64,000 bases of DNA from Planctomycetota bacterium. Lineage in GTDB: Bacteria; Planctomycetota; UBA1135; GCA-002686595. The position numbers and the translations under genes were made by a program. Of this stretch, positions 17,265 through 25,996 are shown in pieces. The notes under the pieces are model-generated. The model was given only the letters and a program-made list of their open reading frames with translations, was not told where the DNA came from and made no database searches. The DNA lies in NCBI GenBank assembly GCA_016712565.1, contig JADJQU010000006.1:124001-188000 (forward strand). Direction: 5' to 3'. Every line of letters starts with the position of its first letter. The first letter of the stretch is position 1.

Positions 17265-17965
17265 GGCAGCCGTTCCTCCCGCGCGACCGCTCCACCCTGC
17301 GAGCAGCGGTTCAGTAGGGCGAGGTCGATCACGCGCTCGAAGCCGGCCAAGGCGCGCTCGTCGTGGCTCACGAGCAGCAGGGCCGCGGACTCTTCGCGAC
17401 AGATGTCGCGAATCAGGGCCAGGGCTTCGTCGGCGCGGGCGCGGTCCAGGTTCCCGGTGGGTTCGTCGGCAAGCACCAGGGCCGGATGGCCCGCCAGGGC
17501 GCGGGCCACCGCGACGCGCTGTTGCTGGCCGATCGACAGTTGCCGCGGCCTGTAGTCGAGACGATCCGAGAGCCCCACGCGCCCCAGGAGCTCGCGCGCC
17601 CGCCCCAGGTCCGTGCCGCGACCGAGGTGCATGGCCAGGGCCACGTTCTCCAGGGCGCTGAGGCCCTGGAGCAGGTGGAAGGACTGGAACACGTAGCCCA
17701 GCACCTCGGCCCGGGCCCGATCGCGCAGCGCCTCGTCCGCGGCGCTCATGTGGCGTCCGGCGACGCGCACCTCACCGGAGTCGGGCACGAGGATGCCCGC
17801 GATCAGGTGCAGCAGCGTGGTCTTGCCCGAGCCCGAGCCCCCGCGCAGGGCCACCTGCTCGCCCGGGGCAAGCTCCAGGCGCGCCACGTCCACGACCGGC
17901 TGAACGCTCCCGTCCGGGGCGCGAAACGCCTTCCGGAGGTCCTTCACCTGGAGCGCGAGGGTCAT
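17261..17965 (-). CDS. ABC transporter ATP-binding protein, MacB/LolD type
   Basis: 234 residues from MTLALQVKDLRKAF; the frame is open further upstream but this start fits the family length. Walker A GGSGSGKTTLLHLIAG, Q-loop in VFQSFHLLQGLS, signature LSIGQQQRVAVARAL (SIGQQ in place of the usual SGGQQ), Walker B LVLADEPTGNLD and H-loop VSHDERA are all present. It overlaps the permease gene by four bases, so the two form one transporter. The sigma-factor gene ends 49 bases upstream on the same strand. Confidence 0.93.
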   Translation of the reverse strand: MTLALQVKDLRKAFRAPDGSVQPVVDVARLELAPGEQVALRGGSGSGKTTLLHLIAGILVPDSGEVRVAGRHMSAADEALRDRARAEVLGYVFQSFHLLQGLSALENVALAMHLGRGTDLGRARELLGRVGLSDRLDYRPRQLSIGQQQRVAVARALAGHPALVLADEPTGNLDRARADEALALIRDICREESAALLLVSHDERALAGFERVIDLALLNRCSQGGAVAREERLP

Positions 17966-18014
17966 GGCGAGCCTGGAGCGTGCCGTCTCTTGCCGCTGGG
18001 GCAAGGGAAAAGGC

Positions 18015-18698
18015 TCAGGTCGGCCGGGCAACCCGGTCGCGCGCGCAGTCCAGACACCAGGGGTCCCTGGAGAGTTTTCCCGAGAGGTCCGCGCGCAACT
18101 GGGCGCGGGCCCGCGCCAGGCGCGAGCGCACCGTGCCCAGCGGAACGCCCTCCGCCCGGGCGATGGAGGCGTAGTCCCATCCCTGCCATTCGAAGCGCTC
18201 GAAGGCGCTGCGGTGGGAAGCGGGCAGGCGTTCCAGCGCCGCGGCGATCACGCGGCCCAATTCACGCACGTCATGGGCCTCGCCCAGCGCGTCCGGGGCC
18301 GCGGGTTCGCCCTCCGCTCCGCCGAAGGCGCGGCGGGGGCCCCGCGGCGTGCCCCCCTGGGTGGCACGGTCGGCCGCGGCGAGGGCCTCGTGACGCTGCC
18401 TGCGCCGCCGCGTGCGCGCGTGGTGCAGGGCGCGGTGCACCACGGTCCTGAGCAGCCAGGCGCGGGCGTCGTCGGGCTCCCTGGCCGCCTGCCAGCAATG
18501 GAGCAGGGCCTCCTGGACCGCATCGCGGGCCAGATCCTCGCTGCCGAGGATCGCGCGCGCCGCGGCCACGAGCCGGGCGCCATGGGTCGCATACATGGAT
18601 GAGATGGATTCAGCCCCGGCGGGGGACCTTCGTTCCGCGGGGGGCAGATTCAAGGGCGGCGGGCCGACGCGCGCGGGCCCGCGATGGGGGAGATGCAT
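18015..18698 (-). CDS. ECF-type RNA polymerase sigma factor
   Basis: 227 residues. Region 2 is at about 35-100 (ATHGARLVAAARAILGSE, RDAVQEALLHCW) and region 4 at about 160-212, with SHRSAFERFEWQGWDYASIA and a recognition helix in VPLGTVRSRLARARAQL. A Cys pair near the end (WCLDCARD) could bind metal or act as a redox switch, as in some zinc-sensing ECF factors. The ATG at 18698 gives about 35 extra residues before region 2; the ATG of MYATHG is the alternative start. It sits between a Cys/His-rich membrane protein and an ABC/DUF3299 set, which it may control. Confidence 0.85.
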   Translation of the reverse strand: MHLPHRGPARVGPPPLNLPPAERRSPAGAESISSMYATHGARLVAAARAILGSEDLARDAVQEALLHCWQAAREPDDARAWLLRTVVHRALHHARTRRRRQRHEALAAADRATQGGTPRGPRRAFGGAEGEPAAPDALGEAHDVRELGRVIAAALERLPASHRSAFERFEWQGWDYASIARAEGVPLGTVRSRLARARAQLRADLSGKLSRDPWCLDCARDRVARPT

Positions 18699-18994
18699 GG
18701 GGTCGTGATTCTGTTCGCATGGAGAATTCGGCTGGCCTTGGAGTCGCCGGCGAGCCCGTCCCGAATCGAGGCCGGGAAGAGCGGGCGACCTGGGCCCTGA
18801 GGCAGGGCGAAGCCCGGGAAGTCCCGGGAAGGCTCGGGCGGCAACCCGAGCGTCGGGCCGGCGGGGCCCGCGATTCGGGGCCGCGACCGGACGTCGACAG
18901 CCAACCGAAACAGCGCGGCCCGCGCGCGACCAAGGCCGCGAAGCCGGGACTTCGATCCCCAGGATCGGAGCCGGGCGCGGCGCGAGGTGCGGCC

Positions 18995-19468
18995 TCAGGC
19001 CGTGGGCGGCGAACGTCCGGGCGCCAGCAGGATCAGCGGGATCGAGGGCCCCATGGGCGGCCGCTCGACTTCCAGGCAGGGCGTGACCGCCCGCGGCGGC
19101 GCGGCCGCCGGGGCGGGAGTCGTCCCCTGGCCCGGTCGCTTCGACGGAGACCAGACCAGGCAGTGGTCGTGGTCCTCCTGTCCCTCGCCCGCGGCTGCGA
19201 GTCGTGCCGAGCCGTTCTCGGCCGGGGCCTGCTCCAGGCCGCCGCCAACCGTCAGGCCCTCCGCGCACGGGGCGTGGTGATCCCCATCGAGGACGCGGGT
19301 CGACGAGGCGTGGACCCGCTCGCCGTGCTCGCAGACCCCGTGTCGCGCGCGGGCGTCGTGCCAGGCCGCGCCGAGATACCCCGCGGCGTAGCACGCGAGC
19401 GCGAACCAGAGACACAGGAGCCGTCCTGTGCCGCTGATGGAGCGAGAGCGCCTGGTGGCTGCGACCAT
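18995..19468 (-). CDS. Small Cys/His-rich membrane protein, putative metal sensor or binder
   Basis: 157 residues from an ATG giving one transmembrane segment (about 17-36, RLLCLWFALACYAAGYLGAA). The exported part has clustered metal-type ligands: RHGVCEHGERVH (H43, C46, H48, H53), DGDHHAPC (H64, H65, C68) and EDHDHCL (H100, H102, C103). A Pro/Ala-rich tail follows. I do not recognise a named family; the pattern is reminiscent of small copper or zinc resistance proteins. It is the first gene of the minus-strand set sigma factor-ATPase-permease-DUF3299. About 300 bases without a visible gene separate it from the sigma gene. Confidence 0.6.
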   Translation of the reverse strand: MVAATRRSRSISGTGRLLCLWFALACYAAGYLGAAWHDARARHGVCEHGERVHASSTRVLDGDHHAPCAEGLTVGGGLEQAPAENGSARLAAAGEGQEDHDHCLVWSPSKRPGQGTTPAPAAAPPRAVTPCLEVERPPMGPSIPLILLAPGRSPPTA

Positions 19469-19608
19469 GGAGGTGGAGATCGGGCTCCGGCGGGCCAGGG
19501 GCCGCGCGCCGAGGGGCCGCCTGCGGGGGAGAACTTCCCACGGGAGTCGAACTCCTGTCAAGTGCCGGTACCTGGGCCGCGCGGCGCGGGCTAGGCTCTC
19601 TCCCCTCG

Positions 19609-20877
19609 ATGGCGGCGCCCGATCCGTTTCCTTTCGACCTGGTCATTTTCGACCTCGACGGCACCCTGGTCGCGACGGAGCGCTTCTGGGTCGCGGCGGC
19701 CGACGCCGGGGCCCGGCGGGCCTTTCGGGAACTGGGGATCGAGCGGGAATTGCCCACGCCAGCCCAGTGGATGGGCATGGTGGGACTCTCCCTGGAGCGC
19801 GCCTTCGAGCAGGTTTTCCCCGACCTGGCGCCGGCTCCCCGCGCCCACGTGATGGAGCGCTGCGTCGAGGCCGAGCACGCCGCCCTGGCGGCCGGCGGCG
19901 CCGCGCTGCTCCCGGGCGCCCTGGAGTGTCTGCGCGAGTTGAAGGCCCGCGGCGTGAAGCAGGCCATCGCCTCCAATTGCGGCACGCGCTACCTGGAGCA
20001 CATGCTCGGCGCGCTGTCGCTGGGCGATTGGATCGACGCGCCGCGCTGTCTTGGTTCCGCGGGCGTGCACTGCAAGGCCGACATGGTCGGCGATCTGCTG
20101 GCCACCTTCGGCACGCGCTCGGCCGTCATGGTGGGCGATCGCGTCACCGACGCCGAGGCCGCCCGGGCCCACGGCGTGCCCCATGTGCACTTGACCCAGG
20201 GTTTCGCGCCTCCGGGAGAGCCCATCGAAGCCGACGCCGAACTCAGCGGTCTCGCCCAACTGCTGCCGCGTCTGGAGGGGCGCACGCGCTGGATCGAGGC
20301 CGCCCTGACCCGGCTTTCCCTGCTGCGCGCCGGTCTCGCGACCCGCGGCGGAGCGACCTCCCTGGGCGTCACGGGCGGCGTCGCCTGTGGCAAGAGCCTC
20401 TTCGCCCGCGACCTCGCCCGCCTGCTCACCGCCCGCGGCCGCCCCGCCGCGGTGGTGGCCCTGGAGGAGTACGCCCGCGGAGAACCGGCCGCCGAATCCG
20501 TGGGGGAGGACCTGCTCTCCCACGTGGCTCGGCGATACGACTTCGAGCGCCTGATCGAGGAGTTGCTGGAACCCCATCGCGCCGGCGCGCCGGCGCGCAC
20601 GCCGGGGGGAGAGCCCATCCCGCCCGGGGCCCTGCTGGTGGTGGAAGGTCCCTTCCTCTTGCACCCCCGGCTCCGGCTCGCCCTGGACCGCGTCCTGCAC
20701 CTGGACGTGGACGAGTCCCGGGCCCTGGCTCGCGTCGCGGCCCGCGACGGAGAAGCCGCGGTGGCCCGCCTGCGCCGGGGAACCCTGGAGCAGCAGCGCC
20801 GCTTCCTGGCGGCGTTTCCGCCGGCCCATCGGGCCGACCTGGTGCTGGAGGCGGCCTCGCCCCTGGGCCCCGCCTGA
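19609..20877 (+). CDS. HAD phosphatase-P-loop kinase fusion
   Basis: 422 residues. The first 220 are a HAD hydrolase of the phosphoglycolate-phosphatase type: motif I FDLDGTLVATE (nucleophile D15, acid/base D17), motif II in IASNCGTR, a Lys in CKADMVG, and motif IV MVGDRVTDAEAA. From about 245 to the end is a P-loop domain starting GVTGGVACGKSLFARDLARL, with a later VVEGPFLLHP strand as in uridine kinase, phosphoribulokinase or dephospho-CoA kinase families. Opposing phosphatase and kinase activities on one chain suggest interconversion of a small phosphorylated metabolite, which cannot be named. It is divergent from the Cys/His-rich protein. Confidence 0.88.
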   Translation: MAAPDPFPFDLVIFDLDGTLVATERFWVAAADAGARRAFRELGIERELPTPAQWMGMVGLSLERAFEQVFPDLAPAPRAHVMERCVEAEHAALAAGGAALLPGALECLRELKARGVKQAIASNCGTRYLEHMLGALSLGDWIDAPRCLGSAGVHCKADMVGDLLATFGTRSAVMVGDRVTDAEAARAHGVPHVHLTQGFAPPGEPIEADAELSGLAQLLPRLEGRTRWIEAALTRLSLLRAGLATRGGATSLGVTGGVACGKSLFARDLARLLTARGRPAAVVALEEYARGEPAAESVGEDLLSHVARRYDFERLIEELLEPHRAGAPARTPGGEPIPPGALLVVEGPFLLHPRLRLALDRVLHLDVDESRALARVAARDGEAAVARLRRGTLEQQRRFLAAFPPAHRADLVLEAASPLGPA

Positions 20878-20899
20878 GACTGCCCCGCATGGCTGCGGA

Positions 20900-20950
20900 T
20901 TGTGGTGTAAGTGACTGATTGACAATGATTTGCGACCGAATTGCTCGGCC
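20900..20950 (+). promoter_or_regulatory. Possible promoter region of the rpoZ-lpxK operon
   Basis: A short AT-richer patch in the 289-base gap before rpoZ contains TTGACA (20919-20924). No good -10 sits at 16-18 bases, so this is only the most promoter-like spot in the gap. Confidence 0.25.
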
Positions 20951-21166
20951 GGGCCGAAAACGGCCTTGGCGGGGTCGTCCGGGGCGTTCGGAGGGCCCGC
21001 CGGCGGGAAATCCCCAGCCATGCGGGGCAGTCTCCGGGCTTGCTCCGGAGGCCTCCCTCCCGCTATGCTGCCGGGCTCCCCGGGAGGGCTTGGACCGGCT
21101 GCCAGCGCTCCCCGCGGAGCCCGCCGGGTTGCGAAGTCCCCGGCAAGGCCCGAGCCCGCGAGCCCT

Positions 21167-21382
21167 ATGGAACTTTCCCTGCCTCAACGTTTGCAAAAGT
21201 CCGTTTCCGGGTCCTTCCACAAGACGGCGCTGCTGCAGAAGCGCGTGCGGGAGCTGATCCGCGGCGCGGCGCCCCTGATCGAGACTCGCGAGCGCAATCC
21301 GATCAAGATCGCTTTCCTGGAGATGGAACGCGGCCTGATCGAGCTGATTCCCGACGAGGAAAGCCCGACTCCGACGTTGTGA
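21167..21382 (+). CDS. rpoZ: RNA polymerase omega subunit-like protein
   Basis: 71 residues. The middle KTALLQKRVRELIRGAAPLI and the end NPIKIAFLEMERGLIELIP match the omega subunit, which helps fold the beta-prime subunit and sits on the polymerase. Omega proteins are normally 65-100 residues, so the length fits. Its TGA overlaps a GTG start for lpxK (GTGA), tying a polymerase subunit to an envelope operon. Confidence 0.78.
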   Translation: MELSLPQRLQKSVSGSFHKTALLQKRVRELIRGAAPLIETRERNPIKIAFLEMERGLIELIPDEESPTPTL

Positions 21383-22560
21383 GCGACGGCGGGAGCGCCC
21401 GGAACCGGCAAGGGAAGCGGGCCGAGGTCGGCGCGCGGAATCCTGGGGCTCCTGCGGCCGAGAAATCGACTGCGACGCGCCCGACGCGCCCGACGCGAAT
21501 CGACGAGCGACTTTCCAGGCGCGGAGGCGCCGTGGAATGGCTGCGACTTCCTGCCTGGGCCTTCGGGCTGGCGGCGGGTCTGCGGGCGGGCTGCTACGAA
21601 TCGGGCCTGCTGAGGGCACACGCCGCCGCCGCGCCGGTGTTCAGCCTGGGCAACATCACGGCGGGGGGCACCGGCAAGACTCCCGGCGTGGTTTGGCTGG
21701 CCCGCGAGCTGGCGCGGCGCGGCCGGCGGCCCGGCGTGCTCTCCCGCGGGTACGGCGCGCCCCGTGGCGCGGGAGGCAGCGGCTGGAACGACGAGAGTCG
21801 CATGCTGCAGGTGCTCTTGCCCGGCGTGGTCCAGGTGGCCCGCGCGGATCGGGTGCGCGGCGCGGCGGAACTCGTGGCCCAGGGGGCCCAGGCGATCGTG
21901 CTCGACGATGGTTTCCAGCACAGGAGGCTCGCGCGGGACGCGGACTTCGTGCTGGTGGACGCGACGCGGCCCTGGGGGCTGGCGCGGGATGCAAAGGGCG
22001 CCAGCGTGCGCGCCTTCCTGCCCCGGGGGCTCCTGAGGGAATCGCCGCGGGAGCTGGCCCGCGCCGACGTGCTGATCGTGACCCGCGCCGATCAGGTGCC
22101 CTCCGGCTGGCTCGCGGATCTGTGTCGCGAACTGGAGACCTACGCGCCCGGAGTGCCCCAGGTCCAAGCCCGCCACGCACCGCGGACCCTGCGGCGCGAC
22201 GACGGCGCCCTGGAGTCCCTGGACGCCCTCGCCGGGGCGGACGTGGATCTGATCAGCGGCATCGGCAATCCCCAGGGATTCGCGGACACCGTCCGGTCCC
22301 TCGGGGCCAGGATCCACGGCGAGCGGCGCTTTTCCGACCACCACCCCTTCGGGCCCGGCGACGCGGCCGGACTGGGCGGCGCGGGCCGGCGCCTCCTGTG
22401 CCCGGCCAAGGACCTGCCCAAGCTCGCGGCCCTGGGCATTCCTTGCGCGGCGCTGGAAGTGGAACGGGAATTCCTGACCAGCGCCGCGGCGGTGGAGGCG
22501 CGCATCGACGCCGTGCTCGACGCCCGCGTGGACGCGCCGCGCCAGAGTCGCCGGCCATGA
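21379..22560 (+). CDS. lpxK: Tetraacyldisaccharide 4'-kinase (lipid A)
   Basis: 393 residues from a GTG that overlaps the rpoZ stop. A GTG at 21532 is possible but would remove the N-terminal amphipathic part that LpxK normally has before its membrane helix (AWAFGLAAGLRAG). The P-loop is LGNITAGGTGKTPGVVWL, followed by VLSRGYG, IVLDDGFQHRRL and ISGIGNPQGF, all LpxK signatures. It phosphorylates the 4' position of the lipid A disaccharide at the inner membrane. It overlaps the acyltransferase gene (ATGA). Confidence 0.95.
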   Translation: MSDGGSARNRQGKRAEVGARNPGAPAAEKSTATRPTRPTRIDERLSRRGGAVEWLRLPAWAFGLAAGLRAGCYESGLLRAHAAAAPVFSLGNITAGGTGKTPGVVWLARELARRGRRPGVLSRGYGAPRGAGGSGWNDESRMLQVLLPGVVQVARADRVRGAAELVAQGAQAIVLDDGFQHRRLARDADFVLVDATRPWGLARDAKGASVRAFLPRGLLRESPRELARADVLIVTRADQVPSGWLADLCRELETYAPGVPQVQARHAPRTLRRDDGALESLDALAGADVDLISGIGNPQGFADTVRSLGARIHGERRFSDHHPFGPGDAAGLGGAGRRLLCPAKDLPKLAALGIPCAALEVEREFLTSAAAVEARIDAVLDARVDAPRQSRRP

Positions 22561-23552
22561 GCGAGGGGACTCGGGAGCCGCCCGCGGGCGCGCAGCACGG
22601 CCCGGGCGACCCGGAGCCGGGTTGGCCGATTCCCTGGCAGCCGGTGCTGGGAGACCGCGCCGGAGCCTGGGCCTTCACGGAATCCCTGCTGGTTCGCGGC
22701 GCCCTGGGGGGACTCGGGGCCCTGCCCGCGGGACTCCAGGACCGGATGGTGGGGCTCGCGGCCCGGGCGGCGCGCACCCTGGATCGGCGCCATTCGGACG
22801 CGGCGCGCGGTTTCCTGCGCCAGGCGTTCGGCCCGACCCTCGGCGAGGGGGAACGGGAGCAACGCGTGCTGCAGGCTTGGCGCTTCTTCCTCACCATGGT
22901 GGTCCGCTCCCCGGGGCTGGATCGCATCCGCGGGCCGGGGGCCTTCGAGCGCCACTTCGAGACGCGTTTCGCGCCCGGCCTGCGCGAACGCCTGGCCCAG
23001 CACCGCGGCCGGATCTTCGTGACGCCGCACCTTGGGGACATCGAGGCCGGGGCCTTCTCCCTGGCGCACCTGGGCTTCTCCCCGGTGTACGCCGTGTCGC
23101 GGCCGCCGCGCAATCGCTACCTGGCCCAGGCCATCCAACGCACCCGCGACGGCCGCGGCTACCGGCTCCTGCACCGCCACGGGGCCATGGACGATGTGGC
23201 CAAGATCCTGAAGGCGGATGGGACCCTGGTCCTGATGCTCGACCAGCGCGCGCGCAAGCGCACGGTGATCGCGCCGTTCTTCGGCAGGCCGGCCCACTGC
23301 GAGCGCGCGCCCGCGATCTTGATGCGCCGGCTCTCGGTGCCCGTGGTCACGGCCTGGTGCGAGGCGCTCTCCGAGCCCTGGCGCTACCGCGTGCACTTCA
23401 CGCGCATCTTCGAGCCCCAGGACTTCGCCCGGGCCGCCCCGGAAGAAATTTCGACGGCGTTGAACCGCGAGATGGAACAGATGATCCTGTCGGCCCCGGA
23501 ACAGTATTTCTGGCTCCACGACCGATACCGCAAGGCCCCTTCTCCCACCTGA
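22557..23552 (+). CDS. Lipid A late acyltransferase (LpxL/HtrB family)
   Basis: 331 residues. The acyltransferase H-X4-E motif is in TPHLGDIEAG, followed by YAVSRPPRNRYLAQAIQRTR and the later LMLDQRARKRTVIAPFFG, typical for the LpxL/LpxM superfamily. It transfers secondary acyl chains to lipid A at the inner membrane. Translationally coupled to lpxK by an ATGA overlap; one base separates its stop from hldD. Which acyl position it modifies cannot be told. Confidence 0.92.
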   Translation: MSEGTREPPAGAQHGPGDPEPGWPIPWQPVLGDRAGAWAFTESLLVRGALGGLGALPAGLQDRMVGLAARAARTLDRRHSDAARGFLRQAFGPTLGEGEREQRVLQAWRFFLTMVVRSPGLDRIRGPGAFERHFETRFAPGLRERLAQHRGRIFVTPHLGDIEAGAFSLAHLGFSPVYAVSRPPRNRYLAQAIQRTRDGRGYRLLHRHGAMDDVAKILKADGTLVLMLDQRARKRTVIAPFFGRPAHCERAPAILMRRLSVPVVTAWCEALSEPWRYRVHFTRIFEPQDFARAAPEEISTALNREMEQMILSAPEQYFWLHDRYRKAPSPT

Positions 23553-23553
23553 C

Positions 23554-24507
23554 ATGCACATCGTCACCGGCGGCGCCGGCTTCATCGGAAGCAACGTGGT
23601 GCGAGGCCTGAACGGCCTCGGGATCACCGACATCGTGGTCGTCGACGACTTCGAGCAGGGCGAGAAGCATTTGAACCTCAATTCGCTTCGCGTCGCCGAC
23701 TTCGTCGACGTGCGCGGGGCCGCCGCCTTCCGCGCCAAGCTGTCGGGCGCCCAGGTCGAATCCGTCTCCCACCAGGGCGCCTGCTCCGACACCACGGAGA
23801 AGAACGGCCGGTACATGATGGAGACGAACTACGAATCCTCGAAGGCCTGGTTCGAGTTCGCCGCCGGCCGCTGCCCCTTCGTCTACGCCTCCTCGGCCGC
23901 CACCTACGGCGACGGCGTCGCGGGCTTCCGCGAGGAGCCCGCCTGCGAGTGGCCGCTCAACATGTACGGCTTCTCGAAGCTCGCCTTCGACAACTGGGTG
24001 CGCGAGCGCCTGTCCTCGGTCAAGACGCCGGTGGTGGGTCTGCGCTACTTCAACGTCTACGGCCCGCAGGAGAACCACAAGGGCCGCATGGCCTCGGTGA
24101 TCTTCAAGCTCTTCCAGCAGGCCTCGCGCGGCGAGGACCTGACGATCTTCGAGGGCAGCGACAAGTTCCTGCGCGACTTCATCTGGGTCGGCGACGTGGT
24201 CGACGTCAACCTCCATTTCCTCGAGCATTCCGCCCGCGGCATCTTCAACTGCGGCAGCGGCCGGGCGGAGAGCTTCGAGTCCCTGGCGCGCGCCACGGCC
24301 TCGCACTTCAGCGGCGTGCGCGTGAAGACCGTGCCGTTCCCGGACGATCTGCGCGGGAAGTACCAGGCCTTCACGCGCGCGGACTTGACCGCGCTGCGGG
24401 CCGCCGGATACTCCCGCGAATTCACCAGCCTCGCCGAGGGCGTGCAGCGCTACGTCGAGCTCCTGAAGTCCAGCGGCGGTCACTTCCGCGCGCCTATCCA
24501 ACGCTAG
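23554..24507 (+). CDS. hldD: ADP-L-glycero-D-manno-heptose 6-epimerase
   Basis: 317 residues, extended SDR fold. NAD(P)-binding VTGGAGFIGSNVV at the N-terminus, catalytic Ser/Thr region VYASSAATYGD, YGFSKLAFDNW (YxxxK) and HldD-specific YFNVYGPQENHKGRMAS and DFIWVGDVVDVN. It converts ADP-D-glycero-D-manno-heptose to the L form for LPS core. The next gene, hldE, makes its substrate and starts three bases after its stop. Confidence 0.96.
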   Translation: MHIVTGGAGFIGSNVVRGLNGLGITDIVVVDDFEQGEKHLNLNSLRVADFVDVRGAAAFRAKLSGAQVESVSHQGACSDTTEKNGRYMMETNYESSKAWFEFAAGRCPFVYASSAATYGDGVAGFREEPACEWPLNMYGFSKLAFDNWVRERLSSVKTPVVGLRYFNVYGPQENHKGRMASVIFKLFQQASRGEDLTIFEGSDKFLRDFIWVGDVVDVNLHFLEHSARGIFNCGSGRAESFESLARATASHFSGVRVKTVPFPDDLRGKYQAFTRADLTALRAAGYSREFTSLAEGVQRYVELLKSSGGHFRAPIQR

Positions 24508-24510
24508 TCC

Positions 24511-25983
24511 ATGCACGCTTCCGAACTGCGACAGATCGTCGAAGGCCTGGGACGGCCGCGGATCCTGGTGATCGGCGACCTGATCCTCGACCGCTACGTG
24601 ACCGGCTCCGTGGAGCGCATCTCCCCGGAAGCGCCGATCCCCGTGCTCTCGGCCACCACCAGCGAGGATCGCCTGGGCGGCGCCGGCAACGTGGCCGCCA
24701 ACCTGCGCGCCATGGACATCCCGGTGGAGGTGATCGGCGTGGTGGGCGACGACGCGCGCGGCCGCACCATGCGCGCCATGTTCGAGGAGCTGGGCTGCGA
24801 CGCCTCGCGCTGCGTGGTGGACCCCGGGCGGCCCACCACCGAGAAGACGCGCATGATCAGCGGCGTGCAGCAAATGCTGCGCGTCGATTGGGAGAAGGCC
24901 TCGGCGCTTTCCGCCGCCGACGAGGCGCGCCTCCTGGCCGAAGTGCCCGCGCGGGTCGCGGCGGCCCAGGCGGTGATCCTGTCCGACTACGGCAAGGGCG
25001 TGTTGAGCAAGCCCCTGATCGAAGCCGCCATCGCCGCGGCGCGCCGGGCAGGCGTGCCGGTGCTCGTGGATCCCAAGGGGCGCGACTACTCGCGCTACGC
25101 CGGCGCCACCCTGGTGACGCCCAACCGCAAGGAGGCCGAGGAGGCCCTGGGGCGCAAGCTGAAATCCCTGGAGGAAATGCCCGCCGCCGCCCGCGACCTG
25201 ATGGGCGTGGCCAAGCTGGACGCGGCGGTGATCACCCTGGGCGCCGACGGCATGTTCCACATGACCCGGGACGGTGCGTCCGGCCACGTGCACACGGTGG
25301 CGCGGCAGGTGTTCGACGTCACGGGCGCGGGCGACACGGTGATCAGCCACCTGGCGATCGCCCTGGGGGACAAGCTTCCCCTGGGAGTCGCGGTGCAACT
25401 CGCGAACCACGCCGCCGGCATCGTCGTCGGCAAGCGCGGCGCGGCGTCGGTGACGCGCGGCGAGCTTTCGGCCGCCCTGGGCCGCCACGCGTGGGGCAGC
25501 CGCAAGATCGCCCTCGGCCCGGAGCTCGACACGCTGCTCGAGCGCTGGCGCAGAGAGCGCCTGCGCGTCGTGTTCACCAACGGCTGTTTCGACGTGCTGC
25601 ACGCCGGCCACGTTCAATACCTGCGCTTCGCGCGCTCCCAGGGGGACGTGCTGATCGTGGGCGTCAACGACGACGCCAGCGTGCGGCGCATGAAGGGCCC
25701 CACGCGGCCGGTGAATCCCCTGGGCGACCGCCTGGAGGTGCTCGCCGCCCTGGAATTCGTCGACGCGGTGACCTCCTTCGCCGAGGACACGCCCGCCAGG
25801 ATCGTCGAGCAGACGAGCCCCGACGTGCTGGTCAAGGGCGAGGACTGGAAGGACAAGGGCGTCGTGGGCCGCGAATGGGTCGAGAGCCACGGCGGCGTGG
25901 TCGTGCTGGCGCCGTTGCTCGCGGGTCGCTCGACTTCGTCGATCCTGGAGCGCGGCGGCGGGCCGGCGGCGAAGGGCTGCTGA
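24511..25983 (+). CDS. hldE: Bifunctional heptose-7-phosphate kinase / heptose-1-phosphate adenylyltransferase
   Basis: 490 residues. Residues 1-325 are a PfkB/ribokinase-type kinase (LGGAGNVAANLRAMDIPVEV, FDVTGAGDTVISHL with the catalytic Asp). Residues about 350-480 are a nucleotidyltransferase with FTNGCFDVLHAGHVQYL (HxGH) and VKGEDW. It phosphorylates D-glycero-D-manno-heptose 7-phosphate at C1 and, after dephosphorylation, adenylylates it. The intermediate phosphatase (GmhB) is not in this window unless the HAD fusion upstream serves. Last gene of the rpoZ operon. A split second copy exists at 44363-45885. Confidence 0.96.
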   Translation: MHASELRQIVEGLGRPRILVIGDLILDRYVTGSVERISPEAPIPVLSATTSEDRLGGAGNVAANLRAMDIPVEVIGVVGDDARGRTMRAMFEELGCDASRCVVDPGRPTTEKTRMISGVQQMLRVDWEKASALSAADEARLLAEVPARVAAAQAVILSDYGKGVLSKPLIEAAIAAARRAGVPVLVDPKGRDYSRYAGATLVTPNRKEAEEALGRKLKSLEEMPAAARDLMGVAKLDAAVITLGADGMFHMTRDGASGHVHTVARQVFDVTGAGDTVISHLAIALGDKLPLGVAVQLANHAAGIVVGKRGAASVTRGELSAALGRHAWGSRKIALGPELDTLLERWRRERLRVVFTNGCFDVLHAGHVQYLRFARSQGDVLIVGVNDDASVRRMKGPTRPVNPLGDRLEVLAALEFVDAVTSFAEDTPARIVEQTSPDVLVKGEDWKDKGVVGREWVESHGGVVVLAPLLAGRSTSSILERGGGPAAKGC

Positions 25984-25996
25984 GTTCTCGGGCTGC

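Noticed and set aside
16119..17555. His/Gln-rich plus-strand frame opposite the ABC permease and ATPase genes
   Set aside because: It looks like a metal-binding protein but mirrors the coding strand of two recognised genes, so its His residues are an artefact.
18699..18994. Small gene between the Cys/His protein and the sigma factor
   Set aside because: Frames there are Arg/Pro/Gly-rich without motif or plausible start; probably leader DNA.
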